DNA of 64,000 bases from the NCBI GenBank assembly GCA_036937835.1, contig CM072878.1, positions 4,612,001 through 4,676,000 on the forward strand. The letters are read 5' to 3'. This document shows, in pieces, positions 49,201 to 63,043 of the stretch. Below the pieces are notes generated by a model. The model saw nothing but the letters and a program-made list of their open reading frames with translations. It was not told the origin of the DNA and did not search any database. Source of the DNA: Pampus argenteus. Lineage: Eukaryota > Chordata > Actinopteri > Scombriformes > Stromateidae. The stretch's first letter is position 1. Every line of letters begins with the position of its first letter. The position numbers were made by a program, and so were the translations under genes.

Positions 49201-52200
49201 AAGGAGCAATATTTTGTATCAAAACCATGTTTGCCATCAACAAGTAACTGATTTCTAATGATTATGAGCAAAAAACTCACTTCTGAGAGCTTCCTGCAGC
49301 TTTTACTGTAACATTTGTAAAAATAGCTTTATCTCAGCGAGAGAAGGCCAAAACTGACAACTACTGTTTTTCTCAAACAAGGAGCAATATTTTGTATCAA
49401 AACCATGTTTGCCATCAACAAGTAACTGATTTCTAATGATTATGAGCAAAAAACTCACTTCTGAGAGCTTCCTGCAGCTTTTACTGTAACATTTGTAAAA
49501 ATAGCTTTCTCTCGGCGAGAGAAGCCCAAAACTGACAACTACTGTTTTTCTTAAACAAGGAGCAATATTTTCAATCAAAACCATGTTTGCCATCAACAAG
49601 TAACTGATTTCTAATGATTATGAGCAAAAAACTCACTTCTGAGAGCTTCCTGCAGCTTTTACTGTAACATTTGTAAAAATAGCTTTATCTCAGCGAGAGA
49701 AGGCCACAACTGACAACTACTGTTTTTCTTAAACAAGGAGCAATATTTTTTATCAAAACCATGTTTGCCATCAACAAGTAACTGATTTCTAATGATTAGG
49801 AGCAAAAAACTCACTTCTGAGAGCTTCCTGCAGCTTTTACTGTAACATTTGTAAAAATAGCTTTCTCTCGGCGAGAGAAGCCCAAAACTGACAACTATAG
49901 TTTTTCTTAAACAAGGAGCAATATTTTCAATCAAAACCATGTTTGCCATCAACAAGTAACTGATTTCTAATGATTATGAGCAAAAAACTCACTTCTGAGA
50001 GCTTCCTGCAGCTTTTACTGTAACATTTGTAAAAACTGACAACTACTGTTTTTCTTAAACAAGGAGCAATATTTTGTATCAAAACCATGTTTGCCATCAA
50101 CAAGTAACTGATTTCTAATGATTATGAGCAAAAAACTCACTTCTGAGAGCTTCCTGCAGCTTTTACTGTAACATTTGTAAAAATAGCTTTATCTCGGCGA
50201 GAGAAGCCCAAAACTGACAACTACTGTTTTTCTTAAACAAGAAGCAATATTTTCAATCAAAACCATGTTTGCCATCAACAAGTAACTGATTTCTAATGAT
50301 TAGGAGCAAAAAACTCACTTCTGAGAGCTTCCTGCAGCTTTTACTGTAACATTTGTAAAAATAGCTTTCTCTCGGCGAGAGAAGCCCAAAACTGACAACT
50401 ATAGTTTTTCTTAAACAAGGAGCAATATTTTCAATCAAAACCATGTTTGCCATCAACAAGTAACTGATTTCAAATGATTAGGAGCAAAAAACTCACTTCT
50501 GAGAGCTTCCTGCAGCTTTTACTGTAACATTTGTAAAAATAGCTTTCTCTCGGCGAGAGAAGCCCAAAACTGACAACTATAGTTTTTCTTAAACAAGGAG
50601 CAATATTTTCAATCAAAACCATGTTTGCCATCAACAAGTAACTGATTTCTAATGATTAGGAGCAAAAAACTCACTTCTGAGAGCTTCCTGCAGCTTTTAC
50701 TGTAACATTTGTAAAAATAGCTTTATCTCAGCGAGAGAAGGCCAAAACTGACAACTACTGTTTTTCTTAAACAAGGAGCAATATTTTTAATCAAAACCAT
50801 GTTTGCCATCAACAAGTAACTGATTTCTAATGATTATGAGCAAAAAACTCACTTCTGAGAGCTTCCTGCAGCTTTTACTGTAACATTTGTAAAAATAGCT
50901 TTCTCTCGGCGAGAGAAGCCCAAAACTGACAACTACTGTTTTTCTTAAACAAGGAGCAATATTTTCAATCAAAACCATGTTTGCCATCAACAAGTAACTG
51001 ATTTCTAATGATTAGGAGCAAAAAACTCACTTCTGAGAGCTTCCTGCAGCTTTTACTGTAACATTTGTAAAAACTGACAACTACTGTTTTTCTTAAACAA
51101 GGAGCAATATTTTGTATCAAAACCATGTTTGCCATCAACAAGTAACTGATTTCTAATGATTATGAGCAAAAAACTCACTTCTGAGAGCTTCCTGCAGCTT
51201 TTACTGTAACATTTGTAAAAATAGCTTTATCTCAGCGAGAGAAGGCCAAAACTGACAACTACTGTTTTTCTCAAACAAGGAGCAATATTTTGTATCAAAA
51301 CCATGTTTGCCATCAACAAGTAACTGATTTCTAATGATTATGAGCAAAAAACTCACTTCTGAGAGCTTCCTGCAGCTTTTACTGTAACATTTGTAAAAAT
51401 AGCTTTCTCTCGGCGAGAGAAGCCCAAAACTGACAACTACTGTTTTTCTTAAACAAGGAGCAATATTTTCAATCAAAACCATGTTTGCCATCAACAAGTA
51501 ACTGATTTCTAATGATTATGAGCAAAAAACTCACTTCTGAGAGCTTCCTGCAGCTTTTACTGTAACATTTGTAAAAATAGCTTTATCTCAGCGAGAGAAG
51601 GCCACAACTGACAACTACTGTTTTTCTTAAACAAGGAGCAATATTTTGTATCAAAACCATGTTTGCCATCAACAAGTAACTGATTTCTAATGATTACGAG
51701 CAAAAAACTCACTTCTGAGAGCTTCCTGCAGCTTTTACTGTAACATTTGTAAAAATAGCTTTCTCTCGGCGAGAGAAGCCCAAAACTGACAACTATAGTT
51801 TTTCTTAAACAAGGAGCAATATTTTCAATCAAAACCATGTTTGCCATCAACAAGTAACTGATTTCTAATGATTAGGAGCAAAAAACTCACTTCTGAGAGC
51901 TTCCTGCAGCTTTTACTGTAACATTTGTAAAAACTGACAACTACTGTTTTTCTTAAACAAGGAGCAATATTTTGTATCAAAACCATGTTTGCCATCAACA
52001 AGTAACTGATTTCTAATGATTATGAGCAAAAAACTCACTTCTGAGAGCTTCCTGCAGCTTTTACTGTAACATTTGTAAAAATAGCTTTATCTCAGCGAGA
52101 GAAGGCCAAAACTGACAACTACTGTTTTTCTTAAACAAGGAGCAATATTTTGTATCAAAACCATGTTTGCCATCAACAAGTAACTGATTTCTAATGATTA

Positions 52201-55200
52201 TGAGCAAAAAACTCACTTCTGAGAGCTTCCTGCAGCTTTTACTGTAACATTTGTAAAAACTGACAACTACTGTTTTTCTTAAACAAGGAGCAATATTTTG
52301 TATCAAAACCATGTTTGCCATCAACAAGTAACTGATTTCTAATGATTAGGAGCAAAAAACTCACTTCTGAGAGCTTCCTGCAGCTTTTACTGTAACATTT
52401 GTAAAAAATAGCTTTCTCTCGGCGAGAGAAGCCCAAAACTGACAACTATAGTTTTTCTTAAACAAGGAGCAATATTTTCAATCAAAACCATGTTTGCCAT
52501 CAACAAGTAACTGATTTCTAATGATTATGAGCAAAAAACTCACTTCTGAGAGCTTCCTGCAGCTTTTACTGTAACATTTGTAAAAACTGACAACTACTGT
52601 TTTTCTTAAACAAGGAGCAATATTTTGTATCAAAACCATGTTTGCCATCAACAAGTAACTGATTTCTAATGATTATGAGCAAAAAACTCACTTCTGAGAG
52701 CTTCCTGCAGCTTTTACTGTAACATTTGTAAAAATAGCTTTATCTCGGCGAGAGAAGCCCAAAACTGACAACTACTGTTTTTCTTAAACAAGAAGCAATA
52801 TTTTCAATCAAAACCATGTTTGCCATCAACAAGTAACTGATTTCTAATGATTAGGAGCAAAAAACTCACTTCTGAGAGCTTCCTGCAGCTTTTACTGTAA
52901 CATTTGTAAAAATAGCTTTCTCTCGGCGAGAGAAGCCCAAAACTGACAACTATAGTTTTTCTTAAACAAGGAGCAATATTTTCAATCAAAACCATGTTTG
53001 CCATCAACAAGTAACTGATTTCAAATGATTAGGAGCAAAAAACTCACTTCTGAGAGCTTCCTGCAGCTTTTACTGTAACATTTATGAAAATAGCTTTCTC
53101 TCGGCGAGAGAAGCCCAAAACTGACAACTATAGTTTTTCTTAAACAAGGAGCAATATTTTCAATCAAAACCATGTTTGCCATCAACAAGTAACTGATTTC
53201 TAATGATTATGAGCAAAAAACTCACTTCTGAGAGCTTCCTGCAGCTTTTACTGTAACATTTGTAAAAATAGCTTTATCTCAGCGAGAGAAGGCCAAAACT
53301 GACAACTACTGTTTTTCTTAAACAAGGAGCAATATTTTCAATCAAAACCATGTTTGCCATCAACAAGTAACTGATTTCTAATGATTATGAGCAAAAAACT
53401 CACTTCTGAGAGCTTCCTGCAGCTTTTACTGTAACATTTGTAAAAACTGACAACTACTGTTTTTCTTAAACAAGGAGCAATATTTTGTATCAAAACCATG
53501 TTTGCCATCAACAAGTAACTGATTTCTAATGATTATGAGCAAAAAACTCACTTTCTGAGAGCTTCCTGCAGCTTTTACTGTAACATTTGTAAAAAATAGC
53601 TTTATCTCGGCGAGAGAAGCCCAAAACTGACAACTACTGTTTTTCTTAAACAAGGAGCAATATTTTGTATCAAAACCATGTTTGCCATCAACAAGTAACT
53701 GATTTCTAATGATTAGGAGCAAAAAACTCACTTCTGAGAGCTTCCTGCAGCTTTTACTGTAACATTTGTAAAAATAGCTTTCTCTCGGCGAGAGAAGCCC
53801 AAAACTGACAACTATAGTTTTTCTTAAACAAGGAGCAATATTTTCAATCAAAACCATGTTTGCCATCAACAAGTAACTGATTTCTAATGATTATGAGCAA
53901 AAAACTCACTTCTGAGAGCTTCCTGCAGCTTTTACTGTAACATTTGTAAAAATAGCTTTATCTCAGCGAGAGAAGGCCACAACTGACAACTACTGTTTTT
54001 CTTAAACAAGGAGCAATATTTTGTATCAAAACCATGTTTACCATCAACAAGTAACTGATTTCTAATGATTACGAGCAAAAAACTCACTTCTGAGAGCTTC
54101 CTGCAGCTTTTACTGTAACATTTGTAAAAATAGCTTTCTCTCGGCGAGAGAAGCCCAAAACTGACAACTATAGTTTTTCTTAAACAAGGAGCAATATTTT
54201 CAATCAAAACCATGTTTGCCATCAACAAGTAACTGATTTCTAATGATTATGAGCAAAAAACTCACTTCTGAGAGCTTCCTGCAGCTTTTACTGTAACATT
54301 TGTAAAAATAGCTTTCTCTCGGCGAGAGAAGCCCAAAACTGACAACTACTGTTTTTCTTAAACAAGGAGCAATATTTTCAATCAAAACCATGTTTGCCAT
54401 CAACAAGTAACTGATTTCTAATGATTAGGAGCAAAAAACTCACTTCTGAGAGCTTCCTGCAGCTTTTACTGTAACATTTGTAAAAACTGACAACTACTGT
54501 TTTTCTTAAACAAGGAGCAATATTTTGTATCAAAACCATGTTTGCCATCAACAAGTAACTGATTTCTAATGATTATGAGCAAAAAACTCACTTCTGAGAG
54601 CTTCCTGCAGCTTTTACTGTAACATTTGTAAAAATAGCTTTATCTCAGCGAGAGAAGGCCAAAACTGACAACTACTGTTTTTCTCAAACAAGGAGCAATA
54701 TTTTGTATCAAAACCATGTTTGCCATCAACAAGTAACTGATTTCTAATGATTATGAGCAAAAAACTCACTTCTGAGAGCTTCCTGCAGCTTTTACTGTAA
54801 CATTTGTAAAAATAGCTTTCTCTCGGCGAGAGAAGCCCAAAACTGACAACTAATGTTTTTCTTAAACAAGGAGCAATATTTTCAATCAAAACCATGTTTG
54901 CCATCAACAAGTAACTGATTTCTAATGATTATGAGCAAAAAACTCACTTCTGAGAGCTTCCTGCAGCTTTTACTGTAACATTTGTAAAAATAGCTTTATC
55001 TCAGCGAGAGAAGGCCACAACTGACAACTACTGTTTTTCTTAAACAAGGAGCAATATTTTGTATCAAAACCATGTTTGCCATCAACAAGTAACTGATTTC
55101 TAATGATTACGAGCAAAAAACTCACTTCTGAGAGCTTCCTGCAGCTTTTACTGTAACATTTGTAAAAATAGCTTTCTCTCGGCGAGAGAAGCCCAAAACT

Positions 55201-55501
55201 GACAACTATAGTTTTTCTTAAACAAGGAGCAATATTTTCAATCAAAACCATGTTTGCCATCAACAAGTAACTGATTTCTAATGATTAGGAGCAAAAAACT
55301 CACTTCTGAGAGCTTCCTGCAGCTTTTACTGTAACATTTGTAAAAACTGACAACTACTGTTTTTCTTAAACAAGGAGCAATATTTTGTATCAAAACCATG
55401 TTTGCCATCAACAAGTAACTGATTTCTAATGATTATGAGCAAAAAACTCACTTCTGAGAGCTTCCTGCAGCTTTTACTGTAACATTTGTAAAAATAGCTT
55501 T
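34211..55501. repeat. Second copy of 1 to about 21291 (offset 34210)
   Basis: Every monomer boundary and subtype in 1 to about 21291 recurs exactly 34210 bp later, including the private variants of the diverged block ('acatgtgtaa' at 36079, 'agcaacattt', 'aacttactt', 'tgtttttttt', 'ggaggaatatt'). The one cluster of differences I found is the module patch at 19750-19770 against 53960-53980. Beyond 55501 the copies differ: class B module at 55482, class A at 21272. The left end of the duplication is outside the window, so its full length is unknown. Confidence 0.92.
41835..51564. repeat. 9730-bp super-unit inside the second 34-kb copy
   Basis: Counterpart of 7625-17354 at offset 34210. It includes the two 1898-bp units at 47769-49666 (subtype X) and 49667-51564 (subtype Y). 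It is followed directly by a further, complete super-unit at 51565. Confidence 0.9.
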
Positions 55502-57349
55502 CTCTCGGCGAGAGAAGCCCAAAACTGACAACTACTGTTTTTCTTAAACAAGGAGCAATATTTTCAATCAAAACCATGTTTGCCATCAACAAGTAACTGA
55601 TTTCTAATGATTATGAGCAAAAAACTCACTTCTGAGAGCTTCCTGCAGCTTTTACTGTAACATTTGTAAAAATAGCTTTATCTCAGCGAGAGAAGGCCAA
55701 AACTGACAACTACTGTTTTTCTTAAACAAGGAGCAATATTTTGTATCAAAACCATGTTTGCCATCAACAAGTAACTGATTTCTAATGATTAGGAGCAAAA
55801 AACTCACTTCTGAGAGCTTCCTGCAGCTTTTACTGTAACATTTGTAAAAACTGACAACTACTGTTTTTCTTAAACAAGGAGCAATATTTTGTATCAAAAC
55901 CATGTTTGCCATCAACAAGTAACTGATTTCTAATGATTAGGAGCAAAAAACTCACTTCTGAGAGCTTCCTGCAGCTTTTACTGTAACATTTGTAAAAATA
56001 GCTTTCTCTCGGCGAGAGAAGCCCAAAACTGACAACTATAGTTTTTCTTAAACAAGGAGCAATATTTTCAATCAAAACCATGTTTGCCATCAACAAGTAA
56101 CTGATTTCTAATGATTATGAGCAAAAAACTCACTTCTGAGAGCTTCCTGCAGCTTTTACTGTAACATTTGTAAAAACTGACAACTACTGTTTTTCTTAAA
56201 CAAGGAGCAATATTTTGTATCAAAACCATGTTTGCCATCAACAAGTAACTGATTTCTAATGATTATGAGCAAAAAACTCACTTCTGAGAGCTTCCTGCAG
56301 CTTTTACTGTAACATTTGTAAAAATAGCTTTATCTCGGCGAGAGAAGCCCAAAACTGACAACTACTGTTTTTCTTAAACAAGAAGCAATATTTTCAATCA
56401 AAACCATGTTTGCCATCAACAAGTAACTGATTTCTAATGATTAGGAGCAAAAAACTCACTTCTGAGAGCTTCCTGCAGCTTTTACTGTAACATTTGTAAA
56501 AATAGCTTTCTCTCGGCGAGAGAAGCCCAAAACTGACAACTATAGTTTTTCTTAAACAAGGAGCAATATTTTCAATCAAAACCATGTTTGCCATCAACAA
56601 GTAACTGATTTCAAATGATTAGGAGCAAAAAACTCACTTCTGAGAGCTTCCTGCAGCTTTTACTGTAACATTTATGAAAATAGCTTTCTCTCGGCGAGAG
56701 AAGCCCAAAACTGACAACTATAGTTTTTCTTAAACAAGGAGCAATATTTTCAATCAAAACCATGTTTGCCATCAACAAGTAACTGATTTCTAATGATTAT
56801 GAGCAAAAAACTCACTTCTGAGAGCTTCCTGCAGCTTTTACTGTAACATTTGTAAAAACTGACAACTACTGTTTTTCTTAAACAAGGAGCAATATTTTGT
56901 ATCAAAACCATGTTTGCCATCAACAAGTAACTGATTTCTAATGATTATGAGCAAAAAACTCACTTCTGAGAGCTTCCTGCAGCTTTTACTGTAACATTTG
57001 TAAAAATAGCTTTATCTCAGCGAGAGAAGGCCAAAACTGACAACTACTGTTTTTCTCAAACAAGGAGCAATATTTTGTATCAAAACCATGTTTGCCATCA
57101 ACAAGTAACTGATTTCTAATGATTATGAGCAAAAAACTCACTTTTGAGAGCTTCCTGCAGCTTTTACTGTAACATTTGTAAAAATAGCTTTCTCTCGGCG
57201 AGAGAAGCCCAAAACTGACAACTACTGTTTTTCTTAAACAAGGAGCAATATTTTCAATCAAAACCATGTTTGCCATCAACAAGTAACTGATTTCTAATGA
57301 TTATGAGCAAAAAACTCACTTCTGAGAGCTTCCTGCAGCTTTTACTGTA

Positions 57350-59247
57350 ACATTTGTAAAAATAGCTTTATCTCAGCGAGAGAAGGCCACAACTGACAAC
57401 TACTGTTTTTCTTAAACAAGGAGCAATATTTTTTATCAAAACCATGTTTGCCATCAACAAGTAACTGATTTCTAATGATTAGGAGCAAAAAACTCACTTC
57501 TGAGAGCTTCCTGCAGCTTTTACTGTAACATTTGTAAAAATAGCTTTCTCTCGGCGAGAGAAGCCCAAAACTGACAACTATAGTTTTTCTTAAACAAGGA
57601 GCAATATTTTCAATCAAAACCATGTTTGCCATCAACAAGTAACTGATTTCTAATGATTATGAGCAAAAAACTCACTTCTGAGAGCTTCCTGCAGCTTTTA
57701 CTGTAACATTTGTAAAAACTGACAACTACTGTTTTTCTTAAACAAGGAGCAATATTTTGTATCAAAACCATGTTTGCCATCAACAAGTAACTGATTTCTA
57801 ATGATTATGAGCAAAAAACTCACTTCTGAGAGCTTCCTGCAGCTTTTACTGTAACATTTGTAAAAATAGCTTTATCTCGGCGAGAGAAGCCCAAAACTGA
57901 CAACTACTGTTTTTCTTAAACAAGAAGCAATATTTTCAATCAAAACCATGTTTGCCATCAACAAGTAACTGATTTCTAATGATTAGGAGCAAAAAACTCA
58001 CTTCTGAGAGCTTCCTGCAGCTTTTACTGTAACATTTGTAAAAATAGCTTTCTCTCGGCGAGAGAAGCCCAAAACTGACAACTATAGTTTTTCTTAAACA
58101 AGGAGCAATATTTTCAATCAAAACCATGTTTGCCATCAACAAGTAACTGATTTCAAATGATTAGGAGCAAAAAACTCACTTCTGAGAGCTTCCTGCAGCT
58201 TTTACTGTAACATTTATGAAAATAGCTTTCTCTCGGCGAGAGAAGCCCAAAACTGACAACTATAGTTTTTCTTAAACAAGGAGCAATATTTTCAATCAAA
58301 ACCATGTTTGCCATCAACAAGTAACTGATTTCTAATGATTATGAGCAAAAAACTCACTTCTGAGAGCTTCCTGCAGCTTTTACTGTAACATTTGTAAAAA
58401 TAGCTTTATCTCAGCGAGAGAAGGCCAAAACTGACAACTACTGTTTTTCTTAAACAAGGAGCAATATTTTTAATCAAAACCATGTTTGCCATCAACAAGT
58501 AACTGATTTCTAATGATTATGAGCAAAAAACTCACTTCTGAGAGCTTCCTGCAGCTTTTACTGTAACATTTGTAAAAATAGCTTTCTCTCGGCGAGAGAA
58601 GCCCAAAACTGACAACTACTGTTTTTCTTAAACAAGGAGCAATATTTTCAATCAAAACCATGTTTGCCATCAACAAGTAACTGATTTCTAATGATTAGGA
58701 GCAAAAAACTCACTTCTGAGAGCTTCCTGCAGCTTTTACTGTAACATTTGTAAAAACTGACAACTACTGTTTTTCTTAAACAAGGAGCAATATTTTGTAT
58801 CAAAACCATGTTTGCCATCAACAAGTAACTGATTTCTAATGATTATGAGCAAAAAACTCACTTCTGAGAGCTTCCTGCAGCTTTTACTGTAACATTTGTA
58901 AAAATAGCTTTATCTCAGCGAGAGAAGGCCAAAACTGACAACTACTGTTTTTCTCAAACAAGGAGCAATATTTTGTATCAAAACCATGTTTGCCATCAAC
59001 AAGTAACTGATTTCTAATGATTATGAGCAAAAAACTCACTTCTGAGAGCTTCCTGCAGCTTTTACTGTAACATTTGTAAAAATAGCTTTCTCTCGGCGAG
59101 AGAAGCCCAAAACTGACAACTACTGTTTTTCTTAAACAAGGAGCAATATTTTCAATCAAAACCATGTTTGCCATCAACAAGTAACTGATTTCTAATGATT
59201 ATGAGCAAAAAACTCACTTCTGAGAGCTTCCTGCAGCTTTTACTGTA
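57350..59247. repeat. 1898-bp HOR unit (X) in the right-hand cluster
   Basis: Same 11-monomer order as 13559-15456, opened by the 'attttttatc' A-prime monomer and with 'atttatg' at 58210. It is the first of a run of at least three and a half units reaching the window end. Confidence 0.92.
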
Positions 59248-61145
59248 ACATTTGTAAAAATAGCTTTATCTCAGCGAGAGAAGGCCACAACTGACAACTA
59301 CTGTTTTTCTTAAACAAGGAGCAATATTTTTTATCAAAACCATGTTTGCCATCAACAAGTAACTGATTTCTAATGATTAGGAGCAAAAAACTCACTTCTG
59401 AGAGCTTCCTGCAGCTTTTACTGTAACATTTGTAAAAATAGCTTTCTCTCGGCGAGAGAAGCCCAAAACTGACAACTATAGTTTTTCTTAAACAAGGAGC
59501 AATATTTTCAATCAAAACCATGTTTGCCATCAACAAGTAACTGATTTCTAATGATTATGAGCAAAAAACTCACTTCTGAGAGCTTCCTGCAGCTTTTACT
59601 GTAACATTTGTAAAAACTGACAACTACTGTTTTTCTTAAACAAGGAGCAATATTTTGTATCAAAACCATGTTTGCCATCAACAAGTAACTGATTTCTAAT
59701 GATTATGAGCAAAAAACTCACTTCTGAGAGCTTCCTGCAGCTTTTACTGTAACATTTGTAAAAATAGCTTTATCTCGGCGAGAGAAGCCCAAAACTGACA
59801 ACTACTGTTTTTCTTAAACAAGAAGCAATATTTTCAATCAAAACCATGTTTGCCATCAACAAGTAACTGATTTCTAATGATTAGGAGCAAAAAACTCACT
59901 TCTGAGAGCTTCCTGCAGCTTTTACTGTAACATTTGTAAAAATAGCTTTCTCTCGGCGAGAGAAGCCCAAAACTGACAACTATAGTTTTTCTTAAACAAG
60001 GAGCAATATTTTCAATCAAAACCATGTTTGCCATCAACAAGTAACTGATTTCAAATGATTAGGAGCAAAAAACTCACTTCTGAGAGCTTCCTGCAGCTTT
60101 TACTGTAACATTTGTAAAAATAGCTTTCTCTCGGCGAGAGAAGCCCAAAACTGACAACTATAGTTTTTCTTAAACAAGGAGCAATATTTTCAATCAAAAC
60201 CATGTTTGCCATCAACAAGTAACTGATTTCTAATGATTAGGAGCAAAAAACTCACTTCTGAGAGCTTCCTGCAGCTTTTACTGTAACATTTGTAAAAATA
60301 GCTTTATCTCAGCGAGAGAAGGCCAAAACTGACAACTACTGTTTTTCTTAAACAAGGAGCAATATTTTTAATCAAAACCATGTTTGCCATCAACAAGTAA
60401 CTGATTTCTAATGATTATGAGCAAAAAACTCACTTCTGAGAGCTTCCTGCAGCTTTTACTGTAACATTTGTAAAAATAGCTTTCTCTCGGCGAGAGAAGC
60501 CCAAAACTGACAACTACTGTTTTTCTTAAACAAGGAGCAATATTTTCAATCAAAACCATGTTTGCCATCAACAAGTAACTGATTTCTAATGATTAGGAGC
60601 AAAAAACTCACTTCTGAGAGCTTCCTGCAGCTTTTACTGTAACATTTGTAAAAACTGACAACTACTGTTTTTCTTAAACAAGGAGCAATATTTTGTATCA
60701 AAACCATGTTTGCCATCAACAAGTAACTGATTTCTAATGATTATGAGCAAAAAACTCACTTCTGAGAGCTTCCTGCAGCTTTTACTGTAACATTTGTAAA
60801 AATAGCTTTATCTCAGCGAGAGAAGGCCAAAACTGACAACTACTGTTTTTCTCAAACAAGGAGCAATATTTTGTATCAAAACCATGTTTGCCATCAACAA
60901 GTAACTGATTTCTAATGATTATGAGCAAAAAACTCACTTCTGAGAGCTTCCTGCAGCTTTTACTGTAACATTTGTAAAAATAGCTTTCTCTCGGCGAGAG
61001 AAGCCCAAAACTGACAACTACTGTTTTTCTTAAACAAGGAGCAATATTTTCAATCAAAACCATGTTTGCCATCAACAAGTAACTGATTTCTAATGATTAT
61101 GAGCAAAAAACTCACTTCTGAGAGCTTCCTGCAGCTTTTACTGTA
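59248..61145. repeat. 1898-bp HOR unit (Y) in the right-hand cluster
   Basis: Second unit of the run. The sixth monomer (60108) has 'gtaaaaa' and 'taggagc', as in 15457-17354. Confidence 0.92.
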
Positions 61146-63043
61146 ACATTTGTAAAAATAGCTTTATCTCAGCGAGAGAAGGCCACAACTGACAACTACT
61201 GTTTTTCTTAAACAAGGAGCAATATTTTTTATCAAAACCATGTTTGCCATCAACAAGTAACTGATTTCTAATGATTAGGAGCAAAAAACTCACTTCTGAG
61301 AGCTTCCTGCAGCTTTTACTGTAACATTTGTAAAAATAGCTTTCTCTCGGCGAGAGAAGCCCAAAACTGACAACTATAGTTTTTCTTAAACAAGGAGCAA
61401 TATTTTCAATCAAAACCATGTTTGCCATCAACAAGTAACTGATTTCTAATGATTATGAGCAAAAAACTCACTTCTGAGAGCTTCCTGCAGCTTTTACTGT
61501 AACATTTGTAAAAACTGACAACTACTGTTTTTCTTAAACAAGGAGCAATATTTTGTATCAAAACCATGTTTGCCATCAACAAGTAACTGATTTCTAATGA
61601 TTATGAGCAAAAAACTCACTTCTGAGAGCTTCCTGCAGCTTTTACTGTAACATTTGTAAAAATAGCTTTATCTCGGCGAGAGAAGCCCAAAACTGACAAC
61701 TACTGTTTTTCTTAAACAAGAAGCAATATTTTCAATCAAAACCATGTTTGCCATCAACAAGTAACTGATTTCTAATGATTAGGAGCAAAAAACTCACTTC
61801 TGAGAGCTTCCTGCAGCTTTTACTGTAACATTTGTAAAAATAGCTTTCTCTCGGCGAGAGAAGCCCAAAACTGACAACTATAGTTTTTCTTAAACAAGGA
61901 GCAATATTTTCAATCAAAACCATGTTTGCCATCAACAAGTAACTGATTTCAAATGATTAGGAGCAAAAAACTCACTTCTGAGAGCTTCCTGCAGCTTTTA
62001 CTGTAACATTTATGAAAATAGCTTTCTCTCGGCGAGAGAAGCCCAAAACTGACAACTATAGTTTTTCTTAAACAAGGAGCAATATTTTCAATCAAAACCA
62101 TGTTTGCCATCAACAAGTAACTGATTTCTAATGATTATGAGCAAAAAACTCACTTCTGAGAGCTTCCTGCAGCTTTTACTGTAACATTTGTAAAAATAGC
62201 TTTATCTCAGCGAGAGAAGGCCAAAACTGACAACTACTGTTTTTCTTAAACAAGGAGCAATATTTTCAATCAAAACCATGTTTGCCATCAACAAGTAACT
62301 GATTTCTAATGATTATGAGCAAAAAACTCACTTCTGAGAGCTTCCTGCAGCTTTTACTGTAACATTTGTAAAAATAGCTTTCTCTCGGCGAGAGAAGCCC
62401 AAAACTGACAACTACTGTTTTTCTTAAACAAGGAGCAATATTTTCAATCAAAACCATGTTTGCCATCAACAAGTAACTGATTTCTAATGATTAGGAGCAA
62501 AAAACTCACTTCTGAGAGCTTCCTGCAGCTTTTACTGTAACATTTGTAAAAACTGACAACTACTGTTTTTCTTAAACAAGGAGCAATATTTTGTATCAAA
62601 ACCATGTTTGCCATCAACAAGTAACTGATTTCTAATGATTATGAGCAAAAAACTCACTTCTGAGAGCTTCCTGCAGCTTTTACTGTAACATTTGTAAAAA
62701 TAGCTTTATCTCAGCGAGAGAAGGCCAAAACTGACAACTACTGTTTTTCTCAAACAAGGAGCAATATTTTGTATCAAAACCATGTTTGCCATCAACAAGT
62801 AACTGATTTCTAATGATTATGAGCAAAAAACTCACTTCTGAGAGCTTCCTGCAGCTTTTACTGTAACATTTGTAAAAATAGCTTTCTCTCGGCGAGAGAA
62901 GCCCAAAACTGACAACTACTGTTTTTCTTAAACAAGGAGCAATATTTTCAATCAAAACCATGTTTGCCATCAACAAGTAACTGATTTCTAATGATTATGA
63001 GCAAAAAACTCACTTCTGAGAGCTTCCTGCAGCTTTTACTGTA
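61146..63043. repeat. 1898-bp HOR unit (variant X)
   Basis: Third unit of the run, with 'atttatg' at 62006. The seventh monomer (62184) has 'attttcaatc' instead of 'atttttaatc', like the matching slot at 9316, 19046 and 23171, so this unit is not a simple copy of its left neighbour. Confidence 0.9.

Larger units (their letters stand above)
51565..61145. repeat. 9581-bp super-unit
   Basis: Tandem copy of 41835-51564, 149 bp shorter because of the monomer fusion at 53583. From about 53760 to 61220 it matches at offset 9581. It contains 1898-bp units at 57350-59247 (X) and 59248-61145 (Y). Where the preceding super-unit ends in an A-prime monomer with 'gtat' (51565), this one runs on into another 1898-bp unit. 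Confidence 0.9.

Noticed and set aside
34211..55501. The 34-kb duplication as a pure assembly artefact
   Set aside because: The copies differ at 19750-19770 against 53960-53980 and take different paths after about 21291/55501, so they are not one sequence entered twice. Raw reads would still be needed to be certain.
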